DNA of 64,000 nucleotides, taken from assembly GCA_006226495.1 (NCBI GenBank), contig SBGU01000008.1, positions 1 to 64,000 on the forward strand. The letters run 5' to 3'. Made by a program: the position numbers and the translations under genes. The stretch is from Alphaproteobacteria bacterium (GTDB lineage Bacteria; Pseudomonadota; Alphaproteobacteria; Sphingomonadales; Kordiimonadaceae). The notes beneath the pieces were generated by a model. It did no database searches, had not been told where the DNA came from, and saw nothing but the letters and a program-made list of their open reading frames with translations. Of the stretch, positions 1 to 9,396 are shown piece by piece; within the stretch, counting starts at the first letter, position 1; the number at the start of each line of letters is the position of its first letter.

Positions 1-198
1 ATGCAACGTTGCATGCAGTTTTTGTGACACAAAAGGAAAAATGGCCCCGTTCGCTATCTGGACATCAAAGCACCTCGGGGCTGTGCCCCATCTGCCGCAC
101 CCAGCGGCACCGTCGACAAAAATCGTCTGGCACGACACCGCGCGCATTTGAGATGGCTGGGCTTGACCCATCGCAGCAGGAATGCGGGATAAATGCTT

Positions 199-1005
199 CT
201 ATTGGCGCAGAATAAGCCGGTCGCCGCGGAATTCGAAGCTGGCGAAACGGTTCAATACGCTCAGGCCAAGCAGCGAGCCATCCATTTCGGCGCCGTTTAC
301 CGCAACCGGCACATTGTTGAACTGGGCGGGACCAAGATCGAGGCTGTCGACGGTGGCACGGGCAAAGCGCACGGTGCCGTTAGCTGTTGTGGAAATGCCG
401 GTGAATTCCAGGGTTGCCGGGTTCAGGCCGACACGCTTGGCATCTGCGGGGCTCAGAACCACATTAGAGGCACCTGTGTCGACCATCATGCGGATGGGCA
501 CACCGTTGATATCGGCCCGCAACCAGAAATGGCCGTCGATCCCCCTGTGCACCACCAGCCCTTCGCCTGTCGCAACCACGCCCGAGGGGTCAACCGCGCT
601 CATGAAGCGGTCCCCGAAATCGGAGCGGTACAGGTAGAAGACGACAATGCAGAAAATGACCGCGGCCCAAAGGCCGGCCACCTTCATGATGCGCATGAGG
701 CTGGAGCGGCTCCAGAACACGGCGGCACCGCCAAAGATGAACAGCACGATCAGTGCCCGGATCAGGTAGGGATCGCTCATCATGCCTTCGTCCGGGAAGG
801 CAACTGCCAGGCCAAAAAGCAACAGGCCAAGTCCGGTAATGAAGACAAGAAGGCGCGTCAGGCGCGACGGCGGCACCTCGTAGGAGCGGGCATTGGGCGG
901 CGGTGGCGGGCGGTCCCAGACATCATGCCGGCGCGTCAGGTCGCCGGGCGCCTGCTCGTCTTTTTCCGGTTCATGATCAGGCACCTGCCACGGGTCACGG
1001 CTCAT
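199..1005 (-). CDS. Membrane-anchored retropepsin-like aspartic protease (TIGR02281-type)
   Basis: This 268-residue protein has a Pro-rich cytoplasmic N-terminus (about 1-48), three hydrophobic segments (about 50-70, 80-98 and 108-126) and a C-terminal clan AA aspartic-protease domain. The catalytic motif is VDTGAS, with Asp176, followed by the flap-like region and a final GLSVLNRF motif typical of single-domain retropepsin homologs, which act as dimers. The domain should face the periplasm. Substrates of this bacterial family are mostly unknown. The ATG is preceded by AAGGAGAG at about 5 nt. It is the last gene of the minus-strand run and lies 60 nt beyond the MBL hydrolase. The fold assignment is firm; the function is inferred. 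Confidence 0.85.
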   Translation of the reverse strand: MSRDPWQVPDHEPEKDEQAPGDLTRRHDVWDRPPPPPNARSYEVPPSRLTRLLVFITGLGLLLFGLAVAFPDEGMMSDPYLIRALIVLFIFGGAAVFWSRSSLMRIMKVAGLWAAVIFCIVVFYLYRSDFGDRFMSAVDPSGVVATGEGLVVHRGIDGHFWLRADINGVPIRMMVDTGASNVVLSPADAKRVGLNPATLEFTGISTTANGTVRFARATVDSLDLGPAQFNNVPVAVNGAEMDGSLLGLSVLNRFASFEFRGDRLILRQ

Positions 1006-1065
1006 GCATGCTCTCCTTGGCCTTCAGCATACGGAAAGGCCGCAGGGCCGCCAAGCCAAATGCGA

Positions 1066-1818
1066 TCAGAGGCTTATCACCATGCCGTCGTAGGCGGGTT
1101 CAACCCCGGCAGGCAGGCTCTGGCGCAGGGTTTCATAGTCCATGTCCCAGGTCATGTGGGTCAGGATGGAGCGTTCGGGTTTGACCCGTTCGATCCAGCC
1201 GAGCGTCTGCTCGAGATGCGAATGAGTCGGGTGCGGTTCGTACCGGAGCGCATCCACGACCCACACTTTCACGCCTTCCAGCGCCGCGAAGGCGGTTTCC
1301 GGCATGCGGTCCAGGTCGGTTGAATAGGCCATGTCGCCAAAACGGTAACCAAGGCTGATGCCGGCACCATGCCCCTGCTCGAACGGCACCATTGTAATGT
1401 TGCCAACCCGGGTCGGCCCGTCAATCACATGGGCCGCACAGATGGCGGGATAGCCGTTTTGCGAGCGGAACACATACTCGAACCGGTGCCTGAGCACATC
1501 CATGGTCTGCTGATCACCGTAGGTGGGCACCTTCTTGCGTGTCGACTGGAAAAAGCCGCGCAGATCATCAATGCCGTGGGTATGGTCGGCATGGTCATGG
1601 GTATAGAAAACCCCGTCCAGTTTCTGCACGCCGGCCGACAGCATCTGTTCCCTGAGGTCCGGGCTTGTGTCGATCACCAGGCTGGTGTCGCCCTCTTCCA
1701 CCAGCACGCTGGCGCGCCGGCGCCGGTTTTTGGGGTTCGCGGGATCGCAGGCGCCCCAATATTCCGGCATCTTGGGCACGCCACCCGATGTGCCGCACCC
1801 GAGGATGGTCAGCTTCAT
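1066..1818 (-). CDS. MBL-fold metal-dependent hydrolase (PhnP-like)
   Basis: A 250-residue metallo-beta-lactamase-fold hydrolase. The N-terminal MKLTILGCGTSGGVP strand-loop and the metal motif THDHADH (residues 73-79) match the PhnP/RNase Z-like branch, which acts on phosphodiesters and cyclic phosphates. No phosphonate genes are nearby, so a PhnP role in C-P lyase metabolism is unlikely here. Its ATG overlaps the tatD stop by 4 nt (ATGA), so it is translationally coupled in the metG-tatD-MBL operon, a common arrangement in alphaproteobacteria. Substrate is unknown. Confidence 0.88.
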   Translation of the reverse strand: MKLTILGCGTSGGVPKMPEYWGACDPANPKNRRRRASVLVEEGDTSLVIDTSPDLREQMLSAGVQKLDGVFYTHDHADHTHGIDDLRGFFQSTRKKVPTYGDQQTMDVLRHRFEYVFRSQNGYPAICAAHVIDGPTRVGNITMVPFEQGHGAGISLGYRFGDMAYSTDLDRMPETAFAALEGVKVWVVDALRYEPHPTHSHLEQTLGWIERVKPERSILTHMTWDMDYETLRQSLPAGVEPAYDGMVISL

Positions 1819-2630
1819 GCCGACGGCTCCAAGGCCACAGGCGGTGTCGCCTTGGAAAACAGGCGGAAGAAATTCTCGGTCGTTGCCGCTTGCAACTCGT
1901 CGAAGCTTTCGCCGCGCAGGTCGGCAAGGAAGCGGGCCGTGTCCATCACATAGGCGGGTTCACACACCTTGCCGCGGTGCGGCACGGGGGCCAGGAACGG
2001 TGCATCGGTTTCCACCAGCAACCGGTCGAGCGGAATGGTTTTGGCGGTTGCCTGCAAATCGCGCGCACTCTTGAAGGTCACGATACCGGACAGCGAGATA
2101 TAAAAACCCATTTCCAGCATGGCATCGGCCAGCTTCTGGCTTGCGGTGAAACAATGGATCACGCCCGGGAAAGCGCCCTTCTTCATTTCTTCTGCAACCA
2201 TCTCGATACAGTCGTCATCGGCATCGCGGGTATGCACAATCACCGGCAGGCCGGTTTCGCGCGCGGCAGTCATATGGCCGTGGAAGTTGACCTTCTGCAT
2301 GTCCCGGGGTGCGTTATCATAGAAATAATCGAGACCGGTTTCGCCGATACCCACGATTTTCGGATGTTTGGTACGCTCGATCAACGCCGGCACGGCCACA
2401 TCGGGCTCGTTTTCCGCCTCGTGCGGGTGAATGCCCACGGTGCCATAAACGTCCGGATAGGTCTCGGCAATCTGCAGGACCTCGTCATATTCCCGAAGCT
2501 TGGTATTGATGGCCAGCATGCAACCGACACCGGCGGCACGCGCACGCGCCACCACATCGGCCTGCTGTTCCTCCAGTCCGCCATAGTTCAGGTGGCAATG
2601 GCTGTCGACGATATAACCCGGTTTTGCCAT
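1815..2630 (-). CDS. tatD: TatD family metal-dependent hydrolase/DNase
   Basis: A 271-residue TIM-barrel amidohydrolase-superfamily protein. It opens with VDSHCHLN (metal-binding HxH) and contains GIHPHEAE, GETGLDYF, HTRDADDD and VETDAPFL, the usual TatD sequence blocks. Family members are Mg-dependent 3'-5' exonucleases linked to DNA repair and quality control. The ATG overlaps the metG stop by one base (TGATG), and its own stop overlaps the next gene by 4 nt, so the three genes are one operon. The family call is firm; which TatD paralog it is (TatD or YcfH-like) is not resolved. Confidence 0.92.
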   Translation of the reverse strand: MAKPGYIVDSHCHLNYGGLEEQQADVVARARAAGVGCMLAINTKLREYDEVLQIAETYPDVYGTVGIHPHEAENEPDVAVPALIERTKHPKIVGIGETGLDYFYDNAPRDMQKVNFHGHMTAARETGLPVIVHTRDADDDCIEMVAEEMKKGAFPGVIHCFTASQKLADAMLEMGFYISLSGIVTFKSARDLQATAKTIPLDRLLVETDAPFLAPVPHRGKVCEPAYVMDTARFLADLRGESFDELQAATTENFFRLFSKATPPVALEPSA

Positions 2631-4186
2631 CAGGCAGCGCCCTCTTCCGCCGGCAACTCAAGGCGCGGGAACACGCCTTCGGGTTTCGGAATCGCGGTGC
2701 CCGGCTGCAGGCGACCGGCCTCACCGATCATCTCGAACCCGCGCTCGGTCACGCCCATCTGGTCCAGGAGCTTGTCCATAGACTGCGGCATGATCGGCTG
2801 GGCGAGGATCGCGATCTGGCGAATGGTCTCTGCCACCACATACAGAACCGTTTTCATACGCTCGGGGTCGGTCTTCTTCAGGGTCCAGGGCGCCTGGACC
2901 GAGATATAACCGTCTGCGGCGGTCACCAACTGGATCAGCGCTTCGAAGGCCAGATGGAAGGCCTGTTTGTCCAGATGCTCGCGCATGGCTTCAAGCGTTT
3001 GTTTCGCTTTCTCGAGCAAATCATTGTCTTCACTGGTGAAGTCACCAGGCGCTGGTACCTGCTCATCGCAGTTCTTGTGGATCATGGACAGGGTACGCTG
3101 GCTCAGGTTGCCGATGCCGTTTGCAAGGTCGGCGTTGCAGCGCAGGACAAAATTCTTGCGGGAAAAGTCGCCGTCGTTGCCGAACGGAACCTCGCGCAGC
3201 AGGAAAAAGCGCACAGGGTCGAGGCCATAGCTTTCAATAAGCTCGAACGGATCGATCACGTTGCCCAGCGACTTGGAGATTTTCTGGCCTTCGTTGGTCC
3301 ACCAGCCGTGGGCAAACACCCGCCTCGGCAGCGGCAGGTCGGCAGCCATCAGGAAGGCGGGCCAATAAACGGCGTGGAAGCGCAGGATGTCCTTGCCCAC
3401 CATATGCACGTCGGCCGGCCAGAATTTCTTGTAGGCGGCGGCATCGGTGTCCGGGTAGCCAACGGCGGTCAGATAGTTGGTCAGTGCATCGATCCAGACA
3501 TACATGATATGGCCGGGCACATCCGGCACCGGCACACCCCAGTTGAAGGTGGTGCGGCTGATCGACAGGTCCTCAAGCCCGCCTTTGACGAAGCTGATCA
3601 CCTCATTCAGGCGGGATTTGGGCATCACGAAATCAGGGTTGGCTTCATAGAATTCCAGAAGCTTGTCGCCAAAGGCCGACAGCTTGAAGAAGTAGCTGGG
3701 CTCCTCGACCCATTCGACCGGTGCGCCGGTGGGCGCCAGTTTTTCGCCGTCTGCGCCCTTCTGCAGTTCGCTTTCGGCATAGAAGGCCTCGTCGCGTACC
3801 GAATACCAGCCGGCATATTTGTCTTCATAGATGAAGCCCTTGGCCAGAAGTTCGCGCCACAGATGCTGGACTGCCTTCTTGTGCCGCTCCTCCGTGGTGC
3901 GGATGAACTGGTCGTTCGAAAAGTTCATGGCCACCGCCAGATCGCGGAAACGCGCCGAAACGCGGTCACAGAAGGCCTGCGGGTCGACACCGGCCTTTTC
4001 GGCTGACTTCTCGACCTTCTGGCCATGTTCGTCGGTACCGGTCAGGAACATGACGTCAAAACCGTCCAGCCGCTTGAAGCGCGCCAGCACATCCACCGCC
4101 AGGGTGGTGTAGGCATGGCCGATATGGGGCACATCATTCACATAATAGATGGGCGTGGTCGCGTAAAAGGCCGGTTTGTCGGTCAT
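2630..4186 (-). CDS. metG: Methionyl-tRNA synthetase
   Basis: Charges tRNA-Met with methionine in the cytosol. The HIGH signature appears as PHIGHAY near the N-terminus, and the KMSKS loop appears as KISKS. At 518 residues it lacks the C-terminal EMAP/tRNA-binding domain of long MetG forms, and the knuckle region lacks the usual zinc Cys set, so it is the short MetG2-like form common in alphaproteobacteria. The start is the ATG reading MTDKPAFYATTP; an upstream extension in frame has no family similarity. It lies 29 nt after holB and overlaps tatD by one base. Confidence 0.97.
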   Translation of the reverse strand: MTDKPAFYATTPIYYVNDVPHIGHAYTTLAVDVLARFKRLDGFDVMFLTGTDEHGQKVEKSAEKAGVDPQAFCDRVSARFRDLAVAMNFSNDQFIRTTEERHKKAVQHLWRELLAKGFIYEDKYAGWYSVRDEAFYAESELQKGADGEKLAPTGAPVEWVEEPSYFFKLSAFGDKLLEFYEANPDFVMPKSRLNEVISFVKGGLEDLSISRTTFNWGVPVPDVPGHIMYVWIDALTNYLTAVGYPDTDAAAYKKFWPADVHMVGKDILRFHAVYWPAFLMAADLPLPRRVFAHGWWTNEGQKISKSLGNVIDPFELIESYGLDPVRFFLLREVPFGNDGDFSRKNFVLRCNADLANGIGNLSQRTLSMIHKNCDEQVPAPGDFTSEDNDLLEKAKQTLEAMREHLDKQAFHLAFEALIQLVTAADGYISVQAPWTLKKTDPERMKTVLYVVAETIRQIAILAQPIMPQSMDKLLDQMGVTERGFEMIGEAGRLQPGTAIPKPEGVFPRLELPAEEGAA

Positions 4187-4215
4187 AACTCTCTCGTCAC
4201 AATCAGAAAAAGACT

Positions 4216-5319
4216 TCAGCCGCGACAGGCGGCGCCAAGGGATGCGAACAGGTTCACGATGACCTGCCTGCGGTCCAGATTGACGGCGTCGGCGCGGCTT
4301 ACCAGATGGCCCATCTTTTCCCACAGGTCCAGCCACTGATCAAGCCCGCAAAAGGCCGAAATGCGCGCCATGGCCGCGCCTTCGCCTGCCATGATGTCGG
4401 GCATGGCCTGCCCGCTGGCGGCCTGGCGAACCATGCGCTCCAGCCAACCGAGCAGCATTTCGATGAACAGGCGGTATTCGCCGTCTGCCTTGGGGGCGGC
4501 CAGCTTGTCAGCCAGCGCATGGATGCGCGGCATGTTAACGCGCGGCAGGCCCACCAGTTCTTCGGCCATCTGGCGGTAAAGCTGCACGCCGTTCAGGCTG
4601 GCGAGTTCTATTGCCTTGCCGGGCGCGCCTTCGGATAGCCGGGCCAAACTCTTGAGGTCATCTGGCGACAGGCTCGGGAAACGACCGGCCAGCACGGCCT
4701 GCACGCTGTCTTCCGGCAGTGCCTTCAGGTTCAGGGCACGGCAACGGCTGCGGATCGTCGGCAGCAGCCGTCCCGGCGAATGGGACACCAGGAGCAGGAT
4801 CGATTTCGCGGGTGGTTCTTCAAGCAGCTTCAGAAGCGCGTTGGCGGCGTTCGGGTTCATTTCATCGGCGGCATCGACAATCGCGACCCGCCAGCCGCCT
4901 TCGGCGCTGGTCTGGCTGAAAAAGCCGATCAGTTTGCGCACGTCATCGATGATGATGTCGTTCCTCAGCTTACCGGTCTTGTCGTTCATAGTGCGTTCGG
5001 CCACCATGACACCCCCATGGCCACCGGCAATGATACGCTGCACCGCGCTGTCATCCGGACTGACCGCCAGCGACGTCGGGGTACCGAAGGATTCGACGCC
5101 AAAAAAGCCGCCATCATCTTCGTTCGGACGTGTCAGCAGGAATTTCGCGAACTTCCAGGCCAGCGTGGCCTTGCCCACGCCTTTGGGCCCGCTGATAAGC
5201 CAGGCATGGTGCAACCGGTCGCTGTTGAAGGCCTCGAGGAACAGGCGCTCGGCGGCTTCGTGGCCGATCACCTCATGGGTGGCACGCGGATGGCGCAGGG
5301 TTTCGGCGTGTTCGCTCAT
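4216..5319 (-). CDS. holB: DNA polymerase III subunit delta'
   Basis: Clamp-loader subunit of the replicative polymerase, 367 residues. The P-loop-like segment is GPKGVGKA (44-51), followed by an AAA+ core with DAADEMNPNAANALLKLLEEPP (read as two halves, Walker-B-like and sensor regions) and the SRC arginine motif in TIRSRCR. The C-terminus is helical. The ATG overlaps the tmk stop by 4 nt. The tmk-holB-metG-tatD order is widely conserved and supports the call. Confidence 0.95.
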   Translation of the reverse strand: MSEHAETLRHPRATHEVIGHEAAERLFLEAFNSDRLHHAWLISGPKGVGKATLAWKFAKFLLTRPNEDDGGFFGVESFGTPTSLAVSPDDSAVQRIIAGGHGGVMVAERTMNDKTGKLRNDIIIDDVRKLIGFFSQTSAEGGWRVAIVDAADEMNPNAANALLKLLEEPPAKSILLLVSHSPGRLLPTIRSRCRALNLKALPEDSVQAVLAGRFPSLSPDDLKSLARLSEGAPGKAIELASLNGVQLYRQMAEELVGLPRVNMPRIHALADKLAAPKADGEYRLFIEMLLGWLERMVRQAASGQAMPDIMAGEGAAMARISAFCGLDQWLDLWEKMGHLVSRADAVNLDRRQVIVNLFASLGAACRG

Positions 5320-5969
5320 GCGCCCGGTCCAAACCGGTCTGCCACCAATGTGCGGATAGCCTGCTGCAGGACCTCAATGGGCTGTGCGGCGTCAATGACG
5401 GCACAGCGGTCCTGTTCATTGGCCGCGATATCCAGGAACGCCTGCCTGAGCGCGCGGTGAAAACCGATATCCAGCTTTTCGAACCTGTCTTCCATATCAC
5501 TGGCTTTGCCAGCCTCTCGCCCAAGCGCCCGTTCGAGGCCGACTTCGACCGGCATGTCGAGCACGATGGTCAGGTCCGGTTTGAAACCACGCAGGGCAAG
5601 CCGCTGCAGGTCCGCCATCTCAACCATGCCAAGGCCGCGGCCCGCGCCCTGGTAGGCGACGGTGCTGTCAAGGAAACGGTCGCAGATCACCCAGTGGCCG
5701 CGCGCAAGTGCCGGTTTCACTGTGCGTTCAACATGTTCCGCCCGCGCCGCCGTTACCAGCAGGGCTTCGGCCATCGGGGTCCAGCGGTCGCCTTCGCCGG
5801 TGACCAGCAGGTTGCGGATCAACTCGGCACCCGGCGCCCCGCCCGGTTCGCGGGTCTGGCATACCGCGATACCCTGCCCGCGCAGCCAATCGGAAAGAAG
5901 GCGGATCTGGGTCGATTTTCCAACCCCTTCCCCGCCTTCAAGCGTGATGAATTTGGCAACTCCGGCCAT
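5316..5969 (-). CDS. tmk: Thymidylate kinase
   Basis: Phosphorylates dTMP to dTDP in the dTTP pathway. The protein has 217 residues, the normal length. The P-loop is GGEGVGKST (12-20), the DR(Y/F) motif is CDRFLDSTVAYQG, and the REPGG substrate loop is present as TREPGGAPG. It overlaps holB by 4 nt and follows dacC with a 14-nt gap, so co-transcription with replication and translation genes is likely. Confidence 0.96.
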   Translation of the reverse strand: MAGVAKFITLEGGEGVGKSTQIRLLSDWLRGQGIAVCQTREPGGAPGAELIRNLLVTGEGDRWTPMAEALLVTAARAEHVERTVKPALARGHWVICDRFLDSTVAYQGAGRGLGMVEMADLQRLALRGFKPDLTIVLDMPVEVGLERALGREAGKASDMEDRFEKLDIGFHRALRQAFLDIAANEQDRCAVIDAAQPIEVLQQAIRTLVADRFGPGA

Positions 5970-5983
5970 GATCGCCGGCGCGC

Positions 5984-7168
5984 CTATTGTTGCGGTTCGG
6001 GCGCGGCAGAGCCGGACGAGCCGAACAACAGATATTCGAATGCGGCGCCGATCTTGCCAAACCCGCCAACTTCCTCAACGGCTTCGCCTGCCAAAAGGCC
6101 GCGGGTGATAGGCGCACGGTCCGGCACCTCGACCACCAGTTCACCAAGGCGCTGGCCTTTTTCAATGGGCGCGGCGACCGGGTTCACATAACGGATGCTG
6201 ACCTTCATCTGGGCGCGCTGCATGCGCGACAGGGTCAGCGCCAGGTCCTGGTCCAGAACCATGGACACGGTAGCATTCTTACCCAGCCATACCTCGGCAT
6301 GGTCAACCGTTTCACCCGCGCGCAGCAGCGGATAATGATCGAAGTTCCGGAAGGCATATTGCATCAGGCGCTGGCTTTCGCGTTCCCGCTCCGCCCAGGA
6401 CGACAGGCCAGACACAACAAGCACGACCCGGCGGCCATCGCGTTCGGCCGAACCGACAAAACCATAACCTGATTCTTCCGTGTGGCCGGTCTTCAGGCCA
6501 TCTGCACCCGGGAAACGACCCAGAAGCGGATTGCGGTTGAAGCGGTTGCTGGTGAAGTCCTTGTAGAGGAATTCACGCTCGGCAAAGATCGGATACAGGT
6601 CCGGGAAATCATTCACCAGATGCAGCGCCAGTTTGGCCAGATCGCGCGCGCTCATATAATGGTCGTCATGCGGCCAGCCGTTGGCGTTTTCGAAATGGCT
6701 GTTTTCGAGGCCAAGTTCCTTGCCCTTGGCGTTCAGCCACTGGGCGAAAACTTCATGCGAACCGGCCATATGTTCGGCGAGCACCACGCAAGCGTCGTTG
6801 CCGGAAAGCACAATGATACCGCGCAGCAGGTCGCCAACAGTGACCGTATCACCCGCGCGCAGGAACATGGTGGAGCCGCGGTTGTTCCAGTTGCGCCAGG
6901 CATCGTCCGACACGGTGACCGGGTCATCCAGGCGCATCTGGCCATTCTTGATGGCCTCGAACGCCAGATACACAGTCATCAGCTTGCTCATGGAAGCCGG
7001 CGGGAACGGCGTATCGGCGTCTTTTTCATAGAGAACGTCACCCGAATGGGCGTCGACCAGGATCGCATGCTTGGCCGGCGTCGACATGCCCTGCGCGAAT
7101 GACGGCAGGGCAAAGCCCACCAGCGCAAGCCAAATCAAACCCAGCCGTACCATTGTGTTCTTAAACAT
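5984..7168 (-). CDS. dacC: D-alanyl-D-alanine carboxypeptidase (PBP5/6 type)
   Basis: Low-molecular-mass penicillin-binding protein that trims the terminal D-Ala of muropeptides. A signal peptide spans residues 1-25 (cleavage after SFA-Q). The catalytic motifs are SMSK (Ser59, Lys62), SGN (122-124) and KTG (226-228). A PBP5-type C-terminal beta domain follows. There is no clear C-terminal amphipathic anchor; the tail is Gly/Ser/Pro-rich. At 394 residues it is the usual length. It sits between rlpA and tmk, the arrangement common in alphaproteobacteria. The dacC name is by family; dacA, dacC and dacD are not distinguished. Confidence 0.93.
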   Translation of the reverse strand: MFKNTMVRLGLIWLALVGFALPSFAQGMSTPAKHAILVDAHSGDVLYEKDADTPFPPASMSKLMTVYLAFEAIKNGQMRLDDPVTVSDDAWRNWNNRGSTMFLRAGDTVTVGDLLRGIIVLSGNDACVVLAEHMAGSHEVFAQWLNAKGKELGLENSHFENANGWPHDDHYMSARDLAKLALHLVNDFPDLYPIFAEREFLYKDFTSNRFNRNPLLGRFPGADGLKTGHTEESGYGFVGSAERDGRRVVLVVSGLSSWAERERESQRLMQYAFRNFDHYPLLRAGETVDHAEVWLGKNATVSMVLDQDLALTLSRMQRAQMKVSIRYVNPVAAPIEKGQRLGELVVEVPDRAPITRGLLAGEAVEEVGGFGKIGAAFEYLLFGSSGSAAPEPQQ

Positions 7169-7191
7169 TTTCTTCCCTTGGTCTTGTCTGT

Positions 7192-8064
7192 TCAGCGTGA
7201 CGATTCAGTAAAAATCCGGGCCCCATAAAAGCCATCAGCGACCACGCGGTCAAGGCTGCGTTCGGCCAGCATGCGTTCGTCGAACGGGCCGATACGCACC
7301 CGCCAAAGCGTGGCACCATTCTGGCGCACCGGTTCGGTCTGGGCGACATAGCCGCTGGTCTTGAGCTTGCGGATAAGGGTGTCAGCGTTTGCGCGGTTCG
7401 CATAGGCGCCAACCTGGATGAAATGCTGTGTGCCGGCCACAGCGGTCGGCTGCGGGCCAAAATCGGTCGGGGCGGGCAGGCTGTCGCCTTCCACCACTTC
7501 GGTTACCTCCACAGCGTCGGGGCGCGCACCGGCATCGGCCACGGCTACCGGGGGCCGACCGCTCTGGGCCAGCACATTGCCTTTTTCATCGGACGCCTGG
7601 ACCCGGACCTTGGTGACACCCTGTTTGTCAAACCCCAGCAGTTGGGCACCACGGCGCGATACATCGAGGATGCGGCCTTTGACAAAGGGTCCACGGTCGT
7701 TGACCCGCAAAACCAGGGTCCGGCCGTTTTCAAGGTTGGTCACTTTCACATAGGTCGGCAGCGGCAGGGTTTTGTGGGCCGCCGTCAGCGCATTCATATT
7801 ATAAAGCTCGCCGTTCGCCGTGCGTTTGTTGTGGAATTCGGTGCCATACCAGGAAGCATAGCCGACCTCGTCATAAAAGGGGTCTTCCTTCGGGTGGTAC
7901 CATTCCCCGGCCACCTTGTAGGGGTTGCCGACCTTGCGCTGAACCCCCTGGCTGCCGGTCGGCAGTTCGTCATCCCCCGGCGCGCCCGGCCCGCTGGGCA
8001 CCTTGGGCGTGGACGCACAGCCTGCAAGAAGCGCCAGGACCGCAATGCCATATGCCAACCGCAT
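7192..8064 (-). CDS. rlpA: RlpA-family septal lytic transglycosylase lipoprotein with SPOR domain
   Basis: A 290-residue lipoprotein with lipobox LLAGC (acylated Cys16). It has a double-psi beta-barrel domain with YASWYGTEF, the catalytic region RTANGE, and VNDRGPF (conserved Asp) near the middle. A SPOR domain occupies roughly the last 75 residues (HFIQVGAYANRANA onward) and binds denuded glycan strands at the septum. RlpA cleaves such glycan strands in some bacteria. It precedes dacC by 23 nt and follows an MltB-like enzyme by 18 nt, giving a three-gene peptidoglycan-remodelling set. Confidence 0.92.
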   Translation of the reverse strand: MRLAYGIAVLALLAGCASTPKVPSGPGAPGDDELPTGSQGVQRKVGNPYKVAGEWYHPKEDPFYDEVGYASWYGTEFHNKRTANGELYNMNALTAAHKTLPLPTYVKVTNLENGRTLVLRVNDRGPFVKGRILDVSRRGAQLLGFDKQGVTKVRVQASDEKGNVLAQSGRPPVAVADAGARPDAVEVTEVVEGDSLPAPTDFGPQPTAVAGTQHFIQVGAYANRANADTLIRKLKTSGYVAQTEPVRQNGATLWRVRIGPFDERMLAERSLDRVVADGFYGARIFTESSR

Positions 8065-8082
8065 GAACGAACGCTCCCCCGA

Positions 8083-9147
8083 TTATTGTTTGATGATGTC
8101 GGACAGCATGCCGACAGCCAGCGCATATTTGAACGACGGATTATAACGCATGATCGAGCAGAAGTTCCGGTAAACCAGATAGCCTTCGCCGTCGCCCTCG
8201 TCCGCAACCACAAGTGCGGCCGGGATCGACCGTGCTGGCAGGTCGCTGCCGTCGGCGCGCCGCACACCCAGCTTTTGCCATTCCTGCAGGTCGCGCCAGG
8301 TACCCAGGCTTTTATAGGACGCACAGGCCTTGTCCGGGCTCAGGCCGGCTTCCTGCGGTCCTTGCAGGCTTTGTTCGCCACCCTGCGGCAGTTTGACCTT
8401 GCGGCCCCAGGTCTGGTCATTTTGCCAGCCATAGGATTTGAGATAATTGGCAATCGACCCAAAAACGTCGAGCCGGCTGTCCCAGATATCCCTGTGGCCG
8501 TCTGCATCATGGTCGACTGCGAACTTCAGATAGGTTTCCGGCATGAACTGCGGCTGGCCCATGGCGCCCGCCCACGACCCTTTCATGCTTTCATAGGACG
8601 CATAGCCCTTGTCGACGATTTCGAGCGCGGCAAACAGTTCGCGCCGGAACCTCGGCCCGCGGCGCTTGTCATACGCGAGGGTCGCGACCGCATCGAACAC
8701 GGAATAGCTGAGCGGCACCGTGCCATAATTGGTTTCAATGCCCCAGATTGCTGCGACCACCTGCCCCTGCACGCCGTATGTCTTTTCAATCGACTTCAGT
8801 TCCTCCCCGTGCGCCTGCATCATCTCGGCGCCCTTCTTGCGGCGCCAGTCGCTGAGGCGGCTGTTCAGGTAGGTCTGGTAGGTCTGTTTGATTTCAGGCT
8901 GGTTACGGTCGCGTTTGATGACGATATGCACCGGTGTCACGTTCGTGAGCGCCAGCTTGATGGTCTCGTCGCTGATGCCGCGGTCACGGGCTTCGGTGCG
9001 TACATCTTCAAGCCAGGTCTGGAAGGCGGCATCATCAAAAGAGTCTTCGGTATCCTGGGTATCCTGGGCATGGCTGGGCGCGGAAAAAACAAGGCAAGCC
9101 CAAACCGTGGCCGTGATGACGCGCCCCATGAAACGACGAATGTGCAT
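8083..9147 (-). CDS. Lytic murein transglycosylase, MltB-like
   Basis: A 354-residue periplasmic enzyme with a signal peptide (cleavage near SHA-Q, residue 28) and no lipobox. The catalytic Glu is in IWGIETNYG (Glu138), followed by the lysozyme-like SWAGAMGQPQFMP block and HDADGHRDIWDS, all typical of the MltB (SltB1/family 3) group. It lacks a clear C-terminal peptidoglycan-binding domain. It cleaves MurNAc-GlcNAc bonds to give 1,6-anhydro products. It is the first gene of the minus-strand envelope cluster running into rlpA and dacC. Confidence 0.92.
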   Translation of the reverse strand: MHIRRFMGRVITATVWACLVFSAPSHAQDTQDTEDSFDDAAFQTWLEDVRTEARDRGISDETIKLALTNVTPVHIVIKRDRNQPEIKQTYQTYLNSRLSDWRRKKGAEMMQAHGEELKSIEKTYGVQGQVVAAIWGIETNYGTVPLSYSVFDAVATLAYDKRRGPRFRRELFAALEIVDKGYASYESMKGSWAGAMGQPQFMPETYLKFAVDHDADGHRDIWDSRLDVFGSIANYLKSYGWQNDQTWGRKVKLPQGGEQSLQGPQEAGLSPDKACASYKSLGTWRDLQEWQKLGVRRADGSDLPARSIPAALVVADEGDGEGYLVYRNFCSIMRYNPSFKYALAVGMLSDIIKQ

Positions 9148-9280
9148 GCCGCTGAATTCCCTCCTGCTTGATGGATGACCGTTACGTCACTTTAGGCGGT
9201 TGGTGCAGGTAAAAACAAGGGGAGAAAGGCGGCATTTTCAGGGCACAAGCCTTTGTGATTCCACACCCTGTCGCACAAAA

Positions 9281-9312
9281 GGAAAAAGGCCGGCGCGGTT
9301 AGCGCCAGCCTT
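9281..9312 (-). terminator. Terminator of tRNA-Lys
   Basis: Stems 9286-9296 and 9302-9312 pair with a single C/A mismatch. On the minus strand the hairpin is followed at once by a T-run. It lies 8 nt past the 3' end of the tRNA. Confidence 0.7.
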
Positions 9313-9320
9313 CTGGAATT

Positions 9321-9396
9321 TGGTGAGCCCGACAGGATTCGAACCTGTGACCCATTGATTAAAAGTCAATTGCTCTACCAACTGAGCTACGGGCCC
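9321..9396 (-). tRNA. tRNA-Lys (anticodon TTT)
   Basis: A 76-nt cloverleaf. The acceptor strands GGGCCCG and CGGGCTC pair with one wobble, the D-arm GCTCAGTTGGTAGAGC is standard, the anticodon loop is CTTTTAA (TTT), and the T-arm contains GGTTCGAATCC. The 3' CCA is encoded. A terminator follows directly downstream on the minus strand. Confidence 0.97.

Noticed and set aside
193-1323. Open frame on the plus strand over the retropepsin and MBL genes
   Set aside because: It overlaps two well-supported minus-strand genes and shows no family similarity.
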